From: Citrobacter enshiensis
GTDB taxonomy: Bacteria; Pseudomonadota; Gammaproteobacteria; Enterobacterales; Enterobacteriaceae
Assembly: GCF_029338175.1 (NCBI RefSeq)
Contig: NZ_CP119862.1
Location: 3,938,839 to 4,002,838, forward strand
Reading direction: 5' to 3'
DNA: 64,000 bases
This document shows, in pieces, positions 20,163 through 28,481 of the stretch. Positions within the stretch are counted from its first letter, which is position 1; each line of letters starts with the position of its first letter. The translations under genes and the position numbers were made by a program. The notes below the pieces were generated by a model. The model was not told the origin of the DNA. It did not search any database and saw only the letters and a list, made by a program, of their open reading frames with translations.

Positions 20163-20699
20163 TTACTCGTCCAGCAGTACTACCTTCCCAACATACGGCA
20201 GATGGCGATAACGCTGTGCGTAATCAATGCCATAACCCACCACAAATTCGTCCGGAATAGCAAAGCCCACGTATTCGACCGGCACGTCCACTTCACGACG
20301 AGTCGGTTTGTCCAGCAGCGTACAAATCGCCAGTGATTTAGGCTCACGCAGGCTCAGGATTTCACGCACTTTTGACAATGTGTTACCGGAGTCGATGATG
20401 TCTTCGACGATCAGCACGTCTTTGCCACGAATATCTTCATCCAGGTCTTTGAGGATTTTAACATCGCGGGTCGTGGACATGCCGCTACCGTAGCTGGAGG
20501 CGGTCATAAAATCGACTTCATGAGATACCTGAACTTCACGGCACAGGTCCGCCATAAACATAAATGAACCGCGCAGCAGACCCACCAGCACCATATCACT
20601 GCCGCTGTCTTTATAACGCTCAGTAATCTGACGACCCAGTTCAGCAATACGTGCTTTGATCTCCGCTTCGGGGATCATGACTTCTACAGTATGTTTCAT
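20163..20699 (-). CDS. hpt: Hypoxanthine phosphoribosyltransferase
   Basis: Purine salvage: converts hypoxanthine (and less well guanine) plus PRPP to the nucleotide. The PRPP-binding loop [13 protein letters not shown] and the flexible-loop SYGSGM region are intact. The ATG at 20699 (MKHTVEV) gives 178 residues, as in E. coli; longer in-frame starts lack ribosome sites. Its upstream flank abuts the GH28 cassette rather than gcd. Confidence 0.95.
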   Translation of the reverse strand: MKHTVEVMIPEAEIKARIAELGRQITERYKDSGSDMVLVGLLRGSFMFMADLCREVQVSHEVDFMTASSYGSGMSTTRDVKILKDLDEDIRGKDVLIVEDIIDSGNTLSKVREILSLREPKSLAICTLLDKPTRREVDVPVEYVGFAIPDEFVVGYGIDYAQRYRHLPYVGKVVLLDE

Positions 20700-20941
20700 A
20701 TCTCTAACCATATGATTTAAAAACAAATCACTCAATGCCTTCTCGGAATTGCACAGCATCGAAGCGCAAGGCACGCAGTATACCAGCAAAAGTAATTGTT
20801 CGCGGCATCCGTTAATAAGTCTAATTTTACAATTAGGATCCCGCCTCTTAAATCCAAAAATCGACTACCATAAAAATCAATAAATTGAGATAACGTATTG
20901 TTATAGCAGAAAATAACACACGATGGTCGCGGCTCGTTTGG

Positions 20942-20971
20942 CAAAAAAATAGGCGACTCATTGTCGCCTAT
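20942..20971 (-). terminator. Terminator-like hairpin upstream of hpt
   Basis: ATAGGCGAC, 5-base loop TCATT and GTCGCCTAT form a perfect 9-bp stem. On the minus strand it is followed by ATTTTTTTGCC. It is the second terminator-like hairpin reached by transcription leaving the GH28 gene. Confidence 0.7.
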
Positions 20972-21010
20972 GCACAGCCGGATGATGAAAAGTAGCTGCC
21001 TATTTTTTAC

Positions 21011-21041
21011 AAAAGCAGCGTGGGGTCACCACGCTGCTTTT
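21011..21041 (-). terminator. Terminator after GH28 gene
   Basis: AAAAGCAGCGTGG, 5-base loop and CCACGCTGCTTTT form a perfect 13-bp stem whose arms end in A/T runs. It starts 6 bp beyond the GH28 stop and works in principle in both directions. Confidence 0.88.
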
Positions 21042-21046
21042 CTGTT

Positions 21047-22351
21047 TTAACGGTTATCAAACGTATCGTTAGAGCCGTCATTTTCTGCGGCAACAGACAC
21101 AACAACGTCATCAAAGCGCAAATCATTCACAGCAACAATACGCCCAAACTCTCTGGCTTCAATCCGACAGTGGCTAAAACTAATGTTCTCCATCGGTTTT
21201 TCTGGGAAGGCGACCAGATCGAACGCGCGTGCCGGTAAAGCATAATCGGCATCCAGAGTGGCATTAACGTGACTAATGCGGATATTACGCACTTTGGTCA
21301 TCTGTAAATGCTCCGGAACCTGCCTTGCTACGGCCTGCCAGTCTTCCGGCAGTTCATCAATATTGTCAAAGAGTTTGCGGTTGTAGGAATTGTGCCAATC
21401 CATAATCCAGGAGAATGGGAATTGCACATTGCGCATCTGCAAATTTTCCACCACCACATCTTCCATAAAGCCGCCGCGCTCTTTCGACGACTTCATGCGC
21501 AAGCCGCAATCAGAGTTTTCAAAGGTAATGTCATGGACATAGACATCCCGAATGCCGCCGCTGACTTCACTGCCCAGCGTCACGCCGTAACCTGAGCGAA
21601 TATGGCAGTGGTCGATTTCAATATGTTCCGCAATCTTATTGACCCGATAACCATCGCCATCACGGCCTGATTTGATGACAATACAGTCATCGCCGCACGA
21701 CACATCACACTCAGTGATTCGTACATGGCTGGATGAATCAATATCAATGCCATCGGTGCTTGGCCCATGGTTATCACGAATGGTTAAACCACTCACCAGA
21801 ACATGTTTCGCATAGGTAATCTGTAAATTCCAGAACCCGGCACGCTCAAAGGTCAAATCGGAGATGGTGACGTGCTCTACCTTGTAAATCAGGCAGGCGC
21901 GCGGACGTTTAACGAGGTAGTCCGCAATCCACCGCAGCCCTTTTTTGTCGTAGTCGACACGCAGTCCACTCTCTTTGTCCGGACCACAATAGAGATCCCA
22001 CCAATGCGAGCCCTGGCCATCAATCTTGCCATGACCGGAGATCTCAATGTTGTTAACCTCAATGGCATTGAGTACCGCAGCGGGCCACATCATCTCAACG
22101 CCCGCAACCCGCGTTGGGATCTCCGGATAGTCAGAAAGATCGGTAGAACCCAACAGGGTCGCGCCTTGCGCGAATCTCAGTTTGCTTCCTTCTTTCAGAA
22201 AGAGCGAACCGACCAGGTAGGTCCCCGGCGAAATCACGACGGGAAGCCCCTGTTCAGCACCGGCATCAATCGCCTGTTGAATCGCCAGGGTATCTTTCAC
22301 AATACCGTCGCCAATCGCACCAAAATCTTTCACTTCGAGTTGTAAGGGCAT
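21047..22351 (-). CDS. Cytoplasmic GH28 family glycoside hydrolase (polygalacturonase-like)
   Basis: A right-handed beta-helix enzyme of the pectinase-type family GH28, 434 residues from the ATG at 22351 (AAGGA site 8 bases upstream). Visible motifs: STDGID (198–203), GDDC with Asp221/Asp222, GYG at 254–256 where most polygalacturonases have GHG, and RMK (285–287) for the usual RIK. There is no signal peptide, so it should act inside the cell on imported oligogalacturonides or related short oligosaccharides. It is 28 bp behind the GPH permease gene and is probably co-transcribed with it. Exact substrate unknown; the His-to-Tyr change argues for caution. No counterpart at this site in E. coli K-12. 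Confidence 0.85.
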   Translation of the reverse strand: MPLQLEVKDFGAIGDGIVKDTLAIQQAIDAGAEQGLPVVISPGTYLVGSLFLKEGSKLRFAQGATLLGSTDLSDYPEIPTRVAGVEMMWPAAVLNAIEVNNIEISGHGKIDGQGSHWWDLYCGPDKESGLRVDYDKKGLRWIADYLVKRPRACLIYKVEHVTISDLTFERAGFWNLQITYAKHVLVSGLTIRDNHGPSTDGIDIDSSSHVRITECDVSCGDDCIVIKSGRDGDGYRVNKIAEHIEIDHCHIRSGYGVTLGSEVSGGIRDVYVHDITFENSDCGLRMKSSKERGGFMEDVVVENLQMRNVQFPFSWIMDWHNSYNRKLFDNIDELPEDWQAVARQVPEHLQMTKVRNIRISHVNATLDADYALPARAFDLVAFPEKPMENISFSHCRIEAREFGRIVAVNDLRFDDVVVSVAAENDGSNDTFDNR

Positions 22352-22379
22352 CAATTCAATCCTTCTCTCATTCTCGGGT

Positions 22380-23807
22380 TTATTTGCTAATACCATTTAA
22401 TTTATTCAACGTTTCTTCCATTTTGAGCGTTTGCTTACGGTTCAATGGATAGAAATAAATCAGCGTTATCGCAGCCAAAAACAGGCATAAAGCAGGTAAG
22501 AGGTTCGCCATCATGTAGATATTTTCCTGCACGGCACTACTCTGGACCATGCCCCCCGTCGAAGAGGACTGATAACCGATAATTGCCAGCATAAAGCCGC
22601 CAATTGCACCAGCACACGCCTGACCCACTTTGCGGGCAAAGAAGTTCACGCCATAAACAGTACCGTCTTCGCGGTCGCCGGTGACATATTGGTGATAATC
22701 ACAAACATCAGTCATAAATGCCCAAATCATCAGGTTGAATAACCCGGCCCCCAGCGTCGCCAGGAACAGGAAGACCAGATAGGTTTTCGCATCCGTGATA
22801 TGGCAGAAGTACATAACCAGATACATACCCACCGAAAAGAGCAGTGCGCCTACGCTGGCCTCTTTTTTACCAAACCGCTTCGTGAGCCAGGACGCCGATG
22901 GCGCCAGCAGGACCAGAGAACCGAAGGTAAACAGTAATGCGACAGACATCGCCTCTTTGTTGTGGAAGTAGTCATTAAACAGATAGGTCATGTTGGTACC
23001 AGAGAGCCCCTGGTTAATAACAATCAGCAGATCCACAATGACTAAAACGATCAGCGCTTTATTACGCAACAATCCCTTCAGTAAAACAGAAATCGGCACG
23101 CTCCCTTTTGTCTCCACGCGCACACGTTCCGTCGTTAACTGGCACGTCAGTGTTAAGAAGATGAAAGCCAGTACTGAACAGCCAATCGAAATCCACAAGA
23201 AGCGTTCACCAGAAATAACCTGGCTACCGTCAACAAGGGTGGTATACATCAGGATAGGAATAAAAAAGCCGGTCGCCCCACCGCCGATAGCGGAGCCAAT
23301 GCTGCGATACGTAGAGAGCGAAACACGGTCTGCCGGATTGGAACTGATAGCCGCCGACATTGCGCCATACGGTATATTCACGGTCGATAACAGCGCACCG
23401 TAAACAAAATAGGAGCCGCAAATGTAAATGATTTTCGCGGTATATGAAAATTCACTCACAAATGGCAGGAACAGCAATACCGCAACTGCGCAGAAAGGAT
23501 ACTTCATACGACTAACCCAGGGGTTAAAACGCCCTTTGGCGGTTAGCTTAGAGGTATCGCATAAACGCCCCACGGCCACATCGACAAACGCATCAAAGAG
23601 TTTTGTCACAAAATAGAGTGACCCGACGATAACGCCAGAAATACCCAGAACATTGGTGTAATAAATCATTAAAAAACTGTTCACTAACCCAAGGATAAAA
23701 CAGTTACCCAGGTCACCGCACATATAACCAAATTTATCTCTAAACCCGAAAGGCCTGATATTAATACTTTTATTACTTTCGATGATATGTTCATCTCGAA
23801 CCGTCAT
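22380..23807 (-). CDS. GPH-family (MelB-like) oligosaccharide:cation symporter
   Basis: A 475-residue MFS protein with about 12 membrane helices and the N-terminal GPH pattern (GYMCGDLGNCFILGLVNSF, then KLFDAFVDVAVGRLCD with the conserved acidic helix II residues). GPH proteins import glycosides, pentosides or hexuronides with H+ or Na+. The ATG at 23807 follows AAGGAG. It heads the minus-strand operon with the GH28 gene, so the likely substrate is a short uronide-containing or related oligosaccharide; this is inference from the neighbour. Confidence 0.85.
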   Translation of the reverse strand: MTVRDEHIIESNKSINIRPFGFRDKFGYMCGDLGNCFILGLVNSFLMIYYTNVLGISGVIVGSLYFVTKLFDAFVDVAVGRLCDTSKLTAKGRFNPWVSRMKYPFCAVAVLLFLPFVSEFSYTAKIIYICGSYFVYGALLSTVNIPYGAMSAAISSNPADRVSLSTYRSIGSAIGGGATGFFIPILMYTTLVDGSQVISGERFLWISIGCSVLAFIFLTLTCQLTTERVRVETKGSVPISVLLKGLLRNKALIVLVIVDLLIVINQGLSGTNMTYLFNDYFHNKEAMSVALLFTFGSLVLLAPSASWLTKRFGKKEASVGALLFSVGMYLVMYFCHITDAKTYLVFLFLATLGAGLFNLMIWAFMTDVCDYHQYVTGDREDGTVYGVNFFARKVGQACAGAIGGFMLAIIGYQSSSTGGMVQSSAVQENIYMMANLLPALCLFLAAITLIYFYPLNRKQTLKMEETLNKLNGISK

Positions 23808-24132
23808 ACCAACTCCTTACACGTATTATTCACAAAAATTATGTATACATTCTGATAGTCTGGGTAATAGAAAGATGTACTATCGCTAACCATTTTTGGT
23901 ACGACACATTTTCGCTGTAAAGAATAATTGGTATGACATCAAGATGGAGTGCTGGAGATCACACAATCTCAATATCCCCCTCAGCTACCGCACGAAAGGT
24001 ATATATTTCAAATAAAATTGGTGTAATAACTATAATGCAGTAAAACCTGTCCACGCTTTGTAGAACTATACGTTTTACATATAAAATGGTTTCAGGAAGT
24101 TAACAACACATATACATTCGCGGAAGTTATAG
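23808..24132. other. Divergent control region of the GH28 cassette
   Basis: An AT-rich 325-bp stretch between the divergent GPH permease and SemiSWEET genes. It holds the tandem TTGGTAYGAC motif listed separately; I see no gene. No regulator gene is adjacent, so control should be by a regulator encoded elsewhere. Confidence 0.6.
23896..23937. promoter_or_regulatory. Tandem TTGGTAYGAC motif
   Basis: TTGGTACGAC (23896–23905) and TTGGTATGAC (23928–23937) occur in the same orientation 32 bp apart, about three helical turns. Each resembles the ExuR/UxuR-type core (ATTGGTATNACCAAT) of hexuronate regulators, complete on the TTGGTA side and degenerate on the other. A plausible pair of operators for galacturonate-responsive control. 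Confidence 0.4.
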
Positions 24133-24405
24133 ATGGATTACATTAATATCATTGGTTTTATTGGCGGCGGTTGCACTACCATTTCTTTTATTCCGCAGGT
24201 GGTTTTAGTGCTAAAAACAAAGTCAACGAAAGATATCTCGTTGATGATGTACTCCGTTTTTGTTTTCGGTATTTCTTTATGGCTGCTATACGGGATTTTG
24301 TCGGATGCACTCCCCGTCATCATCCCCAATTTGATTACTTTCGTACTGGCAGGTTCAATTCTCTTTATGAAGGTAAAAAACGAAATTATTCAAAAGAATC
24401 GGTAA
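24133..24405 (+). CDS. SemiSWEET-type sugar transporter
   Basis: A 90-residue protein with three hydrophobic helices and the PQ motif (SFIPQVVLVLKTKSTKDISL, Pro21–Gln22). This is the minimal SWEET half-transporter, which works as a homodimer for facilitated sugar movement across the inner membrane. The ATG at 24133 follows CGGAAG. Divergent from the GPH/GH28 operon and probably under the same control region; it may equilibrate a released monosaccharide. A distant PQ-loop protein of another function is possible but less likely. Confidence 0.82.
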   Translation: MDYINIIGFIGGGCTTISFIPQVVLVLKTKSTKDISLMMYSVFVFGISLWLLYGILSDALPVIIPNLITFVLAGSILFMKVKNEIIQKNR

Positions 24406-24414
24406 TGGTAGCGA

Positions 24415-24461
24415 CAGGTAGTAAAGTGAGCGCGGATAATGCTTGCTACTTTTACTACCTG
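24415..24461. repeat. Long imperfect inverted repeat after SemiSWEET gene
   Basis: CAGGTAGTAAA and its perfect complement TTTACTACCTG enclose inner arms GTGAGC/GCTTGCTACT that also pair with bulges. It starts 10 bp after the SemiSWEET stop. No T-run follows, so it is a weak terminator candidate or a 3' stabilising structure; it also marks the cassette boundary near cueO. Confidence 0.6.
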
Positions 24462-24576
24462 GATAATGATAGGTCAGGTCTTTCCCCTGTACACCGCCTC
24501 AGAGGTAAAATATCTCAGGCATGAGGCTGGGAAAATTTCGGCGTCGCGCACGTCTGCAACCAGCGGGCGCGAAGTA

Positions 24577-26160
24577 TTACTGAGTGGTAAATCCAAGCAT
24601 CATTCCCGTATCTTCATGCTCTAACAGATGGCAGTGCGCCATATAGGCATGCTCTTTCGGGGCCTCATGATCAAACTTGACCAACACCTCGCTAACACCG
24701 CCTTCGACGCGTACCGTATCTTTCCAACCTGTACGATGCGCTGCCGGCGTTTTGCCGTTTTCCGACAGAATGCGGAACTGGGTGCCGTGGATGTGGAACG
24801 GATGCAGCATCATGTCGCCCTCGCCGGAAATTACCCAGCGCTCGTACTGCCCTTTCGCCACCGCAAACATCGGCTTGCTCATATCGAATGACTGACCATT
24901 GATCTTGTTGGCGTTATGGAAATCAAACTGCCCACCGTGATTCATATGCCCCATGTTGCCATGATTCATATTGCCGTGATTCATTTTTCCATTGCCCATA
25001 TGCCCCATCATTTGCCCACTCTTCATCCCCGCCATCGCTTGATCGCCGTATTTTTGCATCAGCATTTGCATGCCCATCATGTCGAGCATGGGGTCCATCG
25101 AGAGCTGCAACTTGCGTACCGTCAGGCCATCAAGCGACGGTAATGTCGGCATGCTGGTTAACGTATCCGGCAACGTACCGGAAGCGCTCACCAGCAGCGG
25201 CTGGATGTGCATCACCGGGTGCGGTTGATCAAAAGGCGCAACCGCCATTCCCATCTGGCTGACCGGCAGAGTCACTAAATCAAACGCTTTGCCATCGCTG
25301 ATATCCACCAGCACTTCGAACCGTTCCCCCATCAACATGGGCAGTTCATTCACTTTGACAGGCTCAGCCAGCAATCCACCGTCGCTGGCGATCACATACA
25401 GAGGGCGACCATCGCTGGCGGCGATGTTGAGCGAACGCGCGTTACAGCCATTGAGTAAACGCAACCGCAGCCAACCTTTTGGCGCGGCGTGTTGAGGGTA
25501 AATCGCCCCGTTGGTCAGCAGCGTGTCGCCAAACCAGCCCACCGCGGCAGTCATCATATCCAGCTGGTAATCTATCTGTCCGTCAGCGGAAAACTGTTTG
25601 TCCTGGATGATCACCGGTACATCATCGATGCCCCACTGTGTAGGGAGCAGCAGCTTACGGATATCCTCATCTTCAATGAGTACCAGTCCCGCCAGCCCCA
25701 TCGCGACCTGGCGCCCCGTTTTCCCATGCTGATGTGGGTGGAACCAACAGGTGGCGGCTCGCTGCTCAGGTGTGAACGTAACAGTGCGCGAACCACCGGC
25801 AGGAATAACGCCTTGCGGACCGCCATCCACTTCACCGGGAATTTCCAGGCCATGCCAGTGTAATGTGGTCTCTTCAGCGAGCTGATTATGGATGTCGACG
25901 GTAACCGCTTTTCCTTTGTACAGTTTTAACGCGGGTCCCAGCAGATTACCGTTGTAACCCCAGGTCGCGGCAGTCTTACCCGCGAAGGTGGATTGCCCGG
26001 TTTTGACGATCAGCTGCATATGATTGCGTGCATCGGCGGTTAACAGATCGGGAATGGGTAACGCGGGGCGCTCGGCGGCAAATACACTCCGGCTCCACAG
26101 CGGCAATGCAGATGCAACCCCAAGTGCGACAGAATATTTTAAGAAATCACGACGTTGCAT
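24577..26160 (-). CDS. cueO: Multicopper oxidase CueO
   Basis: Periplasmic oxidase that converts Cu(I) to Cu(II) and protects against copper under aerobic conditions. It begins with a Tat signal (RRDFLKYS). All four copper-binding motifs are present: HWHG, HPHQHG, HPFHIHG and [13 protein letters not shown] Met/His-rich insert (about residues 375–420) contains near-tandem repeats of [19 protein letters not shown] type. I chose the ATG at 26160 with an AAGGAAG site; a GTG two codons upstream is possible. At 527 residues it is about eleven longer than E. coli CueO, mostly in the Met/His-rich segment. Confidence 0.95.
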   Translation of the reverse strand: MQRRDFLKYSVALGVASALPLWSRSVFAAERPALPIPDLLTADARNHMQLIVKTGQSTFAGKTAATWGYNGNLLGPALKLYKGKAVTVDIHNQLAEETTLHWHGLEIPGEVDGGPQGVIPAGGSRTVTFTPEQRAATCWFHPHQHGKTGRQVAMGLAGLVLIEDEDIRKLLLPTQWGIDDVPVIIQDKQFSADGQIDYQLDMMTAAVGWFGDTLLTNGAIYPQHAAPKGWLRLRLLNGCNARSLNIAASDGRPLYVIASDGGLLAEPVKVNELPMLMGERFEVLVDISDGKAFDLVTLPVSQMGMAVAPFDQPHPVMHIQPLLVSASGTLPDTLTSMPTLPSLDGLTVRKLQLSMDPMLDMMGMQMLMQKYGDQAMAGMKSGQMMGHMGNGKMNHGNMNHGNMGHMNHGGQFDFHNANKINGQSFDMSKPMFAVAKGQYERWVISGEGDMMLHPFHIHGTQFRILSENGKTPAAHRTGWKDTVRVEGGVSEVLVKFDHEAPKEHAYMAHCHLLEHEDTGMMLGFTTQ

Positions 26161-26205
26161 TTTCACTTCCTTATTCTCAGCAGGCGGGACACAGCCTAAA
26201 ACTTG

Positions 26206-26236
26206 AGCATAGACCCTCCCCCTACAGGAAGGTCAA
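26206..26236 (-). promoter_or_regulatory. CueR-type copper-inducible promoter of cueO
   Basis: On the minus strand TTGACC (-35) and TATGCT (-10) are separated by 19 bp. The spacer carries the dyad ACCTTCC … GGAGGGT. A 19-bp spacer with an ACCTTCC dyad is the hallmark of MerR/CueR promoters. It lies 46 bp upstream of the cueO start. Confidence 0.82.
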
Positions 26237-26326
26237 GTCAGGGACTGCATCGAATGTAATAATAAAAGTCGTCGCCTCGCTCGCAGTATGCTAACGTTTA
26301 ATTTCCGTGATGCAGTGGTAGAAGCA

Positions 26327-26674
26327 ATGAAGACGTTTTTCAGAACCGTGTTGTTCGGCAGCCTGATGGCCGTATGCGCAAACAGCTATGCGCTCAGTGA
26401 GTCCGAAGCCGAAGATATGGCCGATTTAACGGCAGTTTTTGTGTTTCTGAAAAATGACTGCGGATACCAGAATTTACCCAATGGGCAGATTCGTCGCGCA
26501 CTGGTCTTTTTTGCCCAGCAAAACCAGTGGGATCTCAGTAATTACGACACCTTCGACATGAAATCCCTCGGCGAAGACAGCTACCGGGATCTCAGCGGTA
26601 TTGGTATTCCCGTCGCAAAAAAATGCAAAGCTCTGGCACGTGATTCCCTCAGTCTGCTGGCCTACGTCAAATAA
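26327..26674 (+). CDS. yacC: YacC family secreted protein of unknown function
   Basis: A 115-residue protein with a signal peptide (MKTFFRTVLFGSLMAVCANSYA), so it is probably periplasmic. It matches E. coli YacC almost end to end. Two cysteines in the mature part (NDCGYQN and KKCKAL) could form a disulfide. Distantly reminiscent of the pilotin-type (PulS/OutS) small proteins, but I cannot assign a role. The ATG at 26327 is preferred over an in-frame start at 26288. Upstream of speE. Confidence 0.85.
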   Translation: MKTFFRTVLFGSLMAVCANSYALSESEAEDMADLTAVFVFLKNDCGYQNLPNGQIRRALVFFAQQNQWDLSNYDTFDMKSLGEDSYRDLSGIGIPVAKKCKALARDSLSLLAYVK

Positions 26675-26700
26675 ATTCCCCGATACCAAATTGCTGAAGT

Positions 26701-26724
26701 AATGACCGTGCAACACCGGTCATT
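26701..26724 (+). terminator. Weak hairpin after yacC
   Basis: AATGACCG, 8-base loop and CGGTCATT, 26 bp after the yacC stop, with no proper T-run. A poor terminator at best; it precedes the speED leader. Confidence 0.3.
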
Positions 26725-26780
26725 GTTAGCTATGATGTTGCGCCCTTTTTCACGGGCGTCAACAATGGAGGTATCAACCA

Positions 26781-27641
26781 ATGGCCGAAAATACCCCGTG
26801 GCATGAAACGCTACACGACCAGTTTGGTCAGTACTTTGCCGTGGATAACGTGCTGTATCATGAGAAAACCGACCATCAGGATTTGATCATTTTCGAGAAC
26901 GCCGCGTTTGGTCGCGTGATGGCGCTGGACGGCGTGGTGCAAACCACCGAGCGCGATGAATTTATCTATCACGAAATGATGACCCACGTGCCCTTGCTGG
27001 CGCACGGTCACGCGAAACATGTGCTGATTATCGGCGGCGGCGACGGTGCTATGCTGCGCGAAGTGACACGCCATAAAAACATCGAAACCATTACGATGGT
27101 GGAGATTGACGCAGGCGTGGTCTCATTTTGCCGACAGTATTTGCCGAACCACAACGCAGGCAGCTACGACGATCCGCGATTTAAACTGGTGATCGACGAC
27201 GGTGTCAACTTCGTGAATCAGACCCGCCAGACCTTCGATGTGATCATTTCCGACTGCACCGATCCTATTGGTCCCGGCGAAAGCCTGTTCACCTCGGCAT
27301 TCTATGAAGGCTGCAAACGCTGCCTGAACCCTGGCGGGATTTTTGTCGCCCAAAATGGCGTCTGCTTCCTGCAGCAAGATGAAGCCCTCGACAGCCATCG
27401 CAAACTCAGCCACTACTTTGGCGATGTCGGTTTCTATCAGGCCGCTATTCCGACCTATTACGGCGGGATCATGACCTTTGCCTGGGCGACCGACAACGAA
27501 GCCCTGCGCCATCTTTCGACCGAGATTATTCAGGCCCGGTTCCACACTTCTGGTCTGAAATGCCGTTACTACAATCCGGCAATTCACACGGCTGCCTTTG
27601 CCTTACCTCAATACTTGCAAGATGCACTGTCCGCGCAGTGA
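26781..27641 (+). CDS. speE: Spermidine synthase
   Basis: Transfers an aminopropyl group from decarboxylated S-adenosylmethionine to putrescine. The 286-residue protein shows the nucleotide-binding [13 protein letters not shown], acidic residues MVEIDAGV and the catalytic [10 protein letters not shown] motif. The ATG at 26781 follows AATGGAGG. It forms the speE-speD operon with speD 20 bp downstream, whose product supplies its aminopropyl donor. Confidence 0.97.
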   Translation: MAENTPWHETLHDQFGQYFAVDNVLYHEKTDHQDLIIFENAAFGRVMALDGVVQTTERDEFIYHEMMTHVPLLAHGHAKHVLIIGGGDGAMLREVTRHKNIETITMVEIDAGVVSFCRQYLPNHNAGSYDDPRFKLVIDDGVNFVNQTRQTFDVIISDCTDPIGPGESLFTSAFYEGCKRCLNPGGIFVAQNGVCFLQQDEALDSHRKLSHYFGDVGFYQAAIPTYYGGIMTFAWATDNEALRHLSTEIIQARFHTSGLKCRYYNPAIHTAAFALPQYLQDALSAQ

Positions 27642-27661
27642 ATCTAAGGATGTGATAAAAA

Positions 27662-28456
27662 TTGAAAAAGCTGAAACTGCATGGCTTTAATAACCTGACC
27701 AAAAGCCTGAGTTTTTGTATTTATGATATCTGCTATGCCAAAACCGCCGAAGAGCGTGACGGCTACATCGCCTATATCGATGAACTCTACAACGCCAACC
27801 GTCTGACTGAGATTCTCTCGGAAACCTGTTCCATCATCGGCGCAAACATCCTGAATATTGCCCGTCAGGACTACGAACCACAGGGCGCCAGCGTCACCAT
27901 TCTGGTGAGCGAAGAGCCGATGGACCCAAAATTTATCGATAAAACCGAACATCCTGGCCCTTTGCCGGAAGCGGTCGTCGCTCACCTTGATAAGAGCCAT
28001 ATCTGCGTACATACCTATCCGGAAAGCCACCCGGAGGGCGGGTTGTGTACTTTTCGCGCCGACATTGAAGTATCAACCTGCGGCGTGATTTCACCGCTGA
28101 ATGCGCTGAATTACCTTATCCACCAGCTTGAGTCCGATATCGTGACGATTGATTATCGTGTACGGGGTTTTACACGTGATATCAATGGCATGAAGCACTT
28201 TATCGATCATGAGATTAATTCAATCCAGAACTTTATGTCCGAGGATATGAAGTCGCTGTATGACATGGTGGATGTGAACGTCTATCAGGAAAATATCTTC
28301 CATACCAAAATGTTGCTGAAAGAATTCGACCTTAAGCACTACATGTTCCACACCAAACCGGAAGATCTGACAGAAACCGAGCGCAAAGAGATTACCGCTG
28401 CGCTGTGGAAGGAAATGCGCGAGATTTACTACGCGCGCAATATCCCTACAGTGTGA
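27662..28456 (+). CDS. speD: S-adenosylmethionine decarboxylase proenzyme
   Basis: Pyruvoyl enzyme that makes the aminopropyl donor for SpeE. The self-cleavage site Lys111–Ser112 (LDKSHICVH) is intact. At 264 residues it matches E. coli. It starts with TTG at 27662 behind AAGGATG; no ATG with homology is available. Immediately downstream the E. coli neighbour yacL is displaced by the alpha-galactoside cassette. Confidence 0.95.
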   Translation: MKKLKLHGFNNLTKSLSFCIYDICYAKTAEERDGYIAYIDELYNANRLTEILSETCSIIGANILNIARQDYEPQGASVTILVSEEPMDPKFIDKTEHPGPLPEAVVAHLDKSHICVHTYPESHPEGGLCTFRADIEVSTCGVISPLNALNYLIHQLESDIVTIDYRVRGFTRDINGMKHFIDHEINSIQNFMSEDMKSLYDMVDVNVYQENIFHTKMLLKEFDLKHYMFHTKPEDLTETERKEITAALWKEMREIYYARNIPTV

Positions 28457-28481
28457 CTGAATAGGGCAAGGACGCCCCTTT

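Larger units (their letters stand above)
20700..21046. other. Intergenic region upstream of hpt
   Basis: No coding signal. The left part should carry the hpt promoter; the right part holds two minus-strand-oriented terminator hairpins (listed separately) that insulate hpt from the GH28 operon. Confidence 0.6.
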
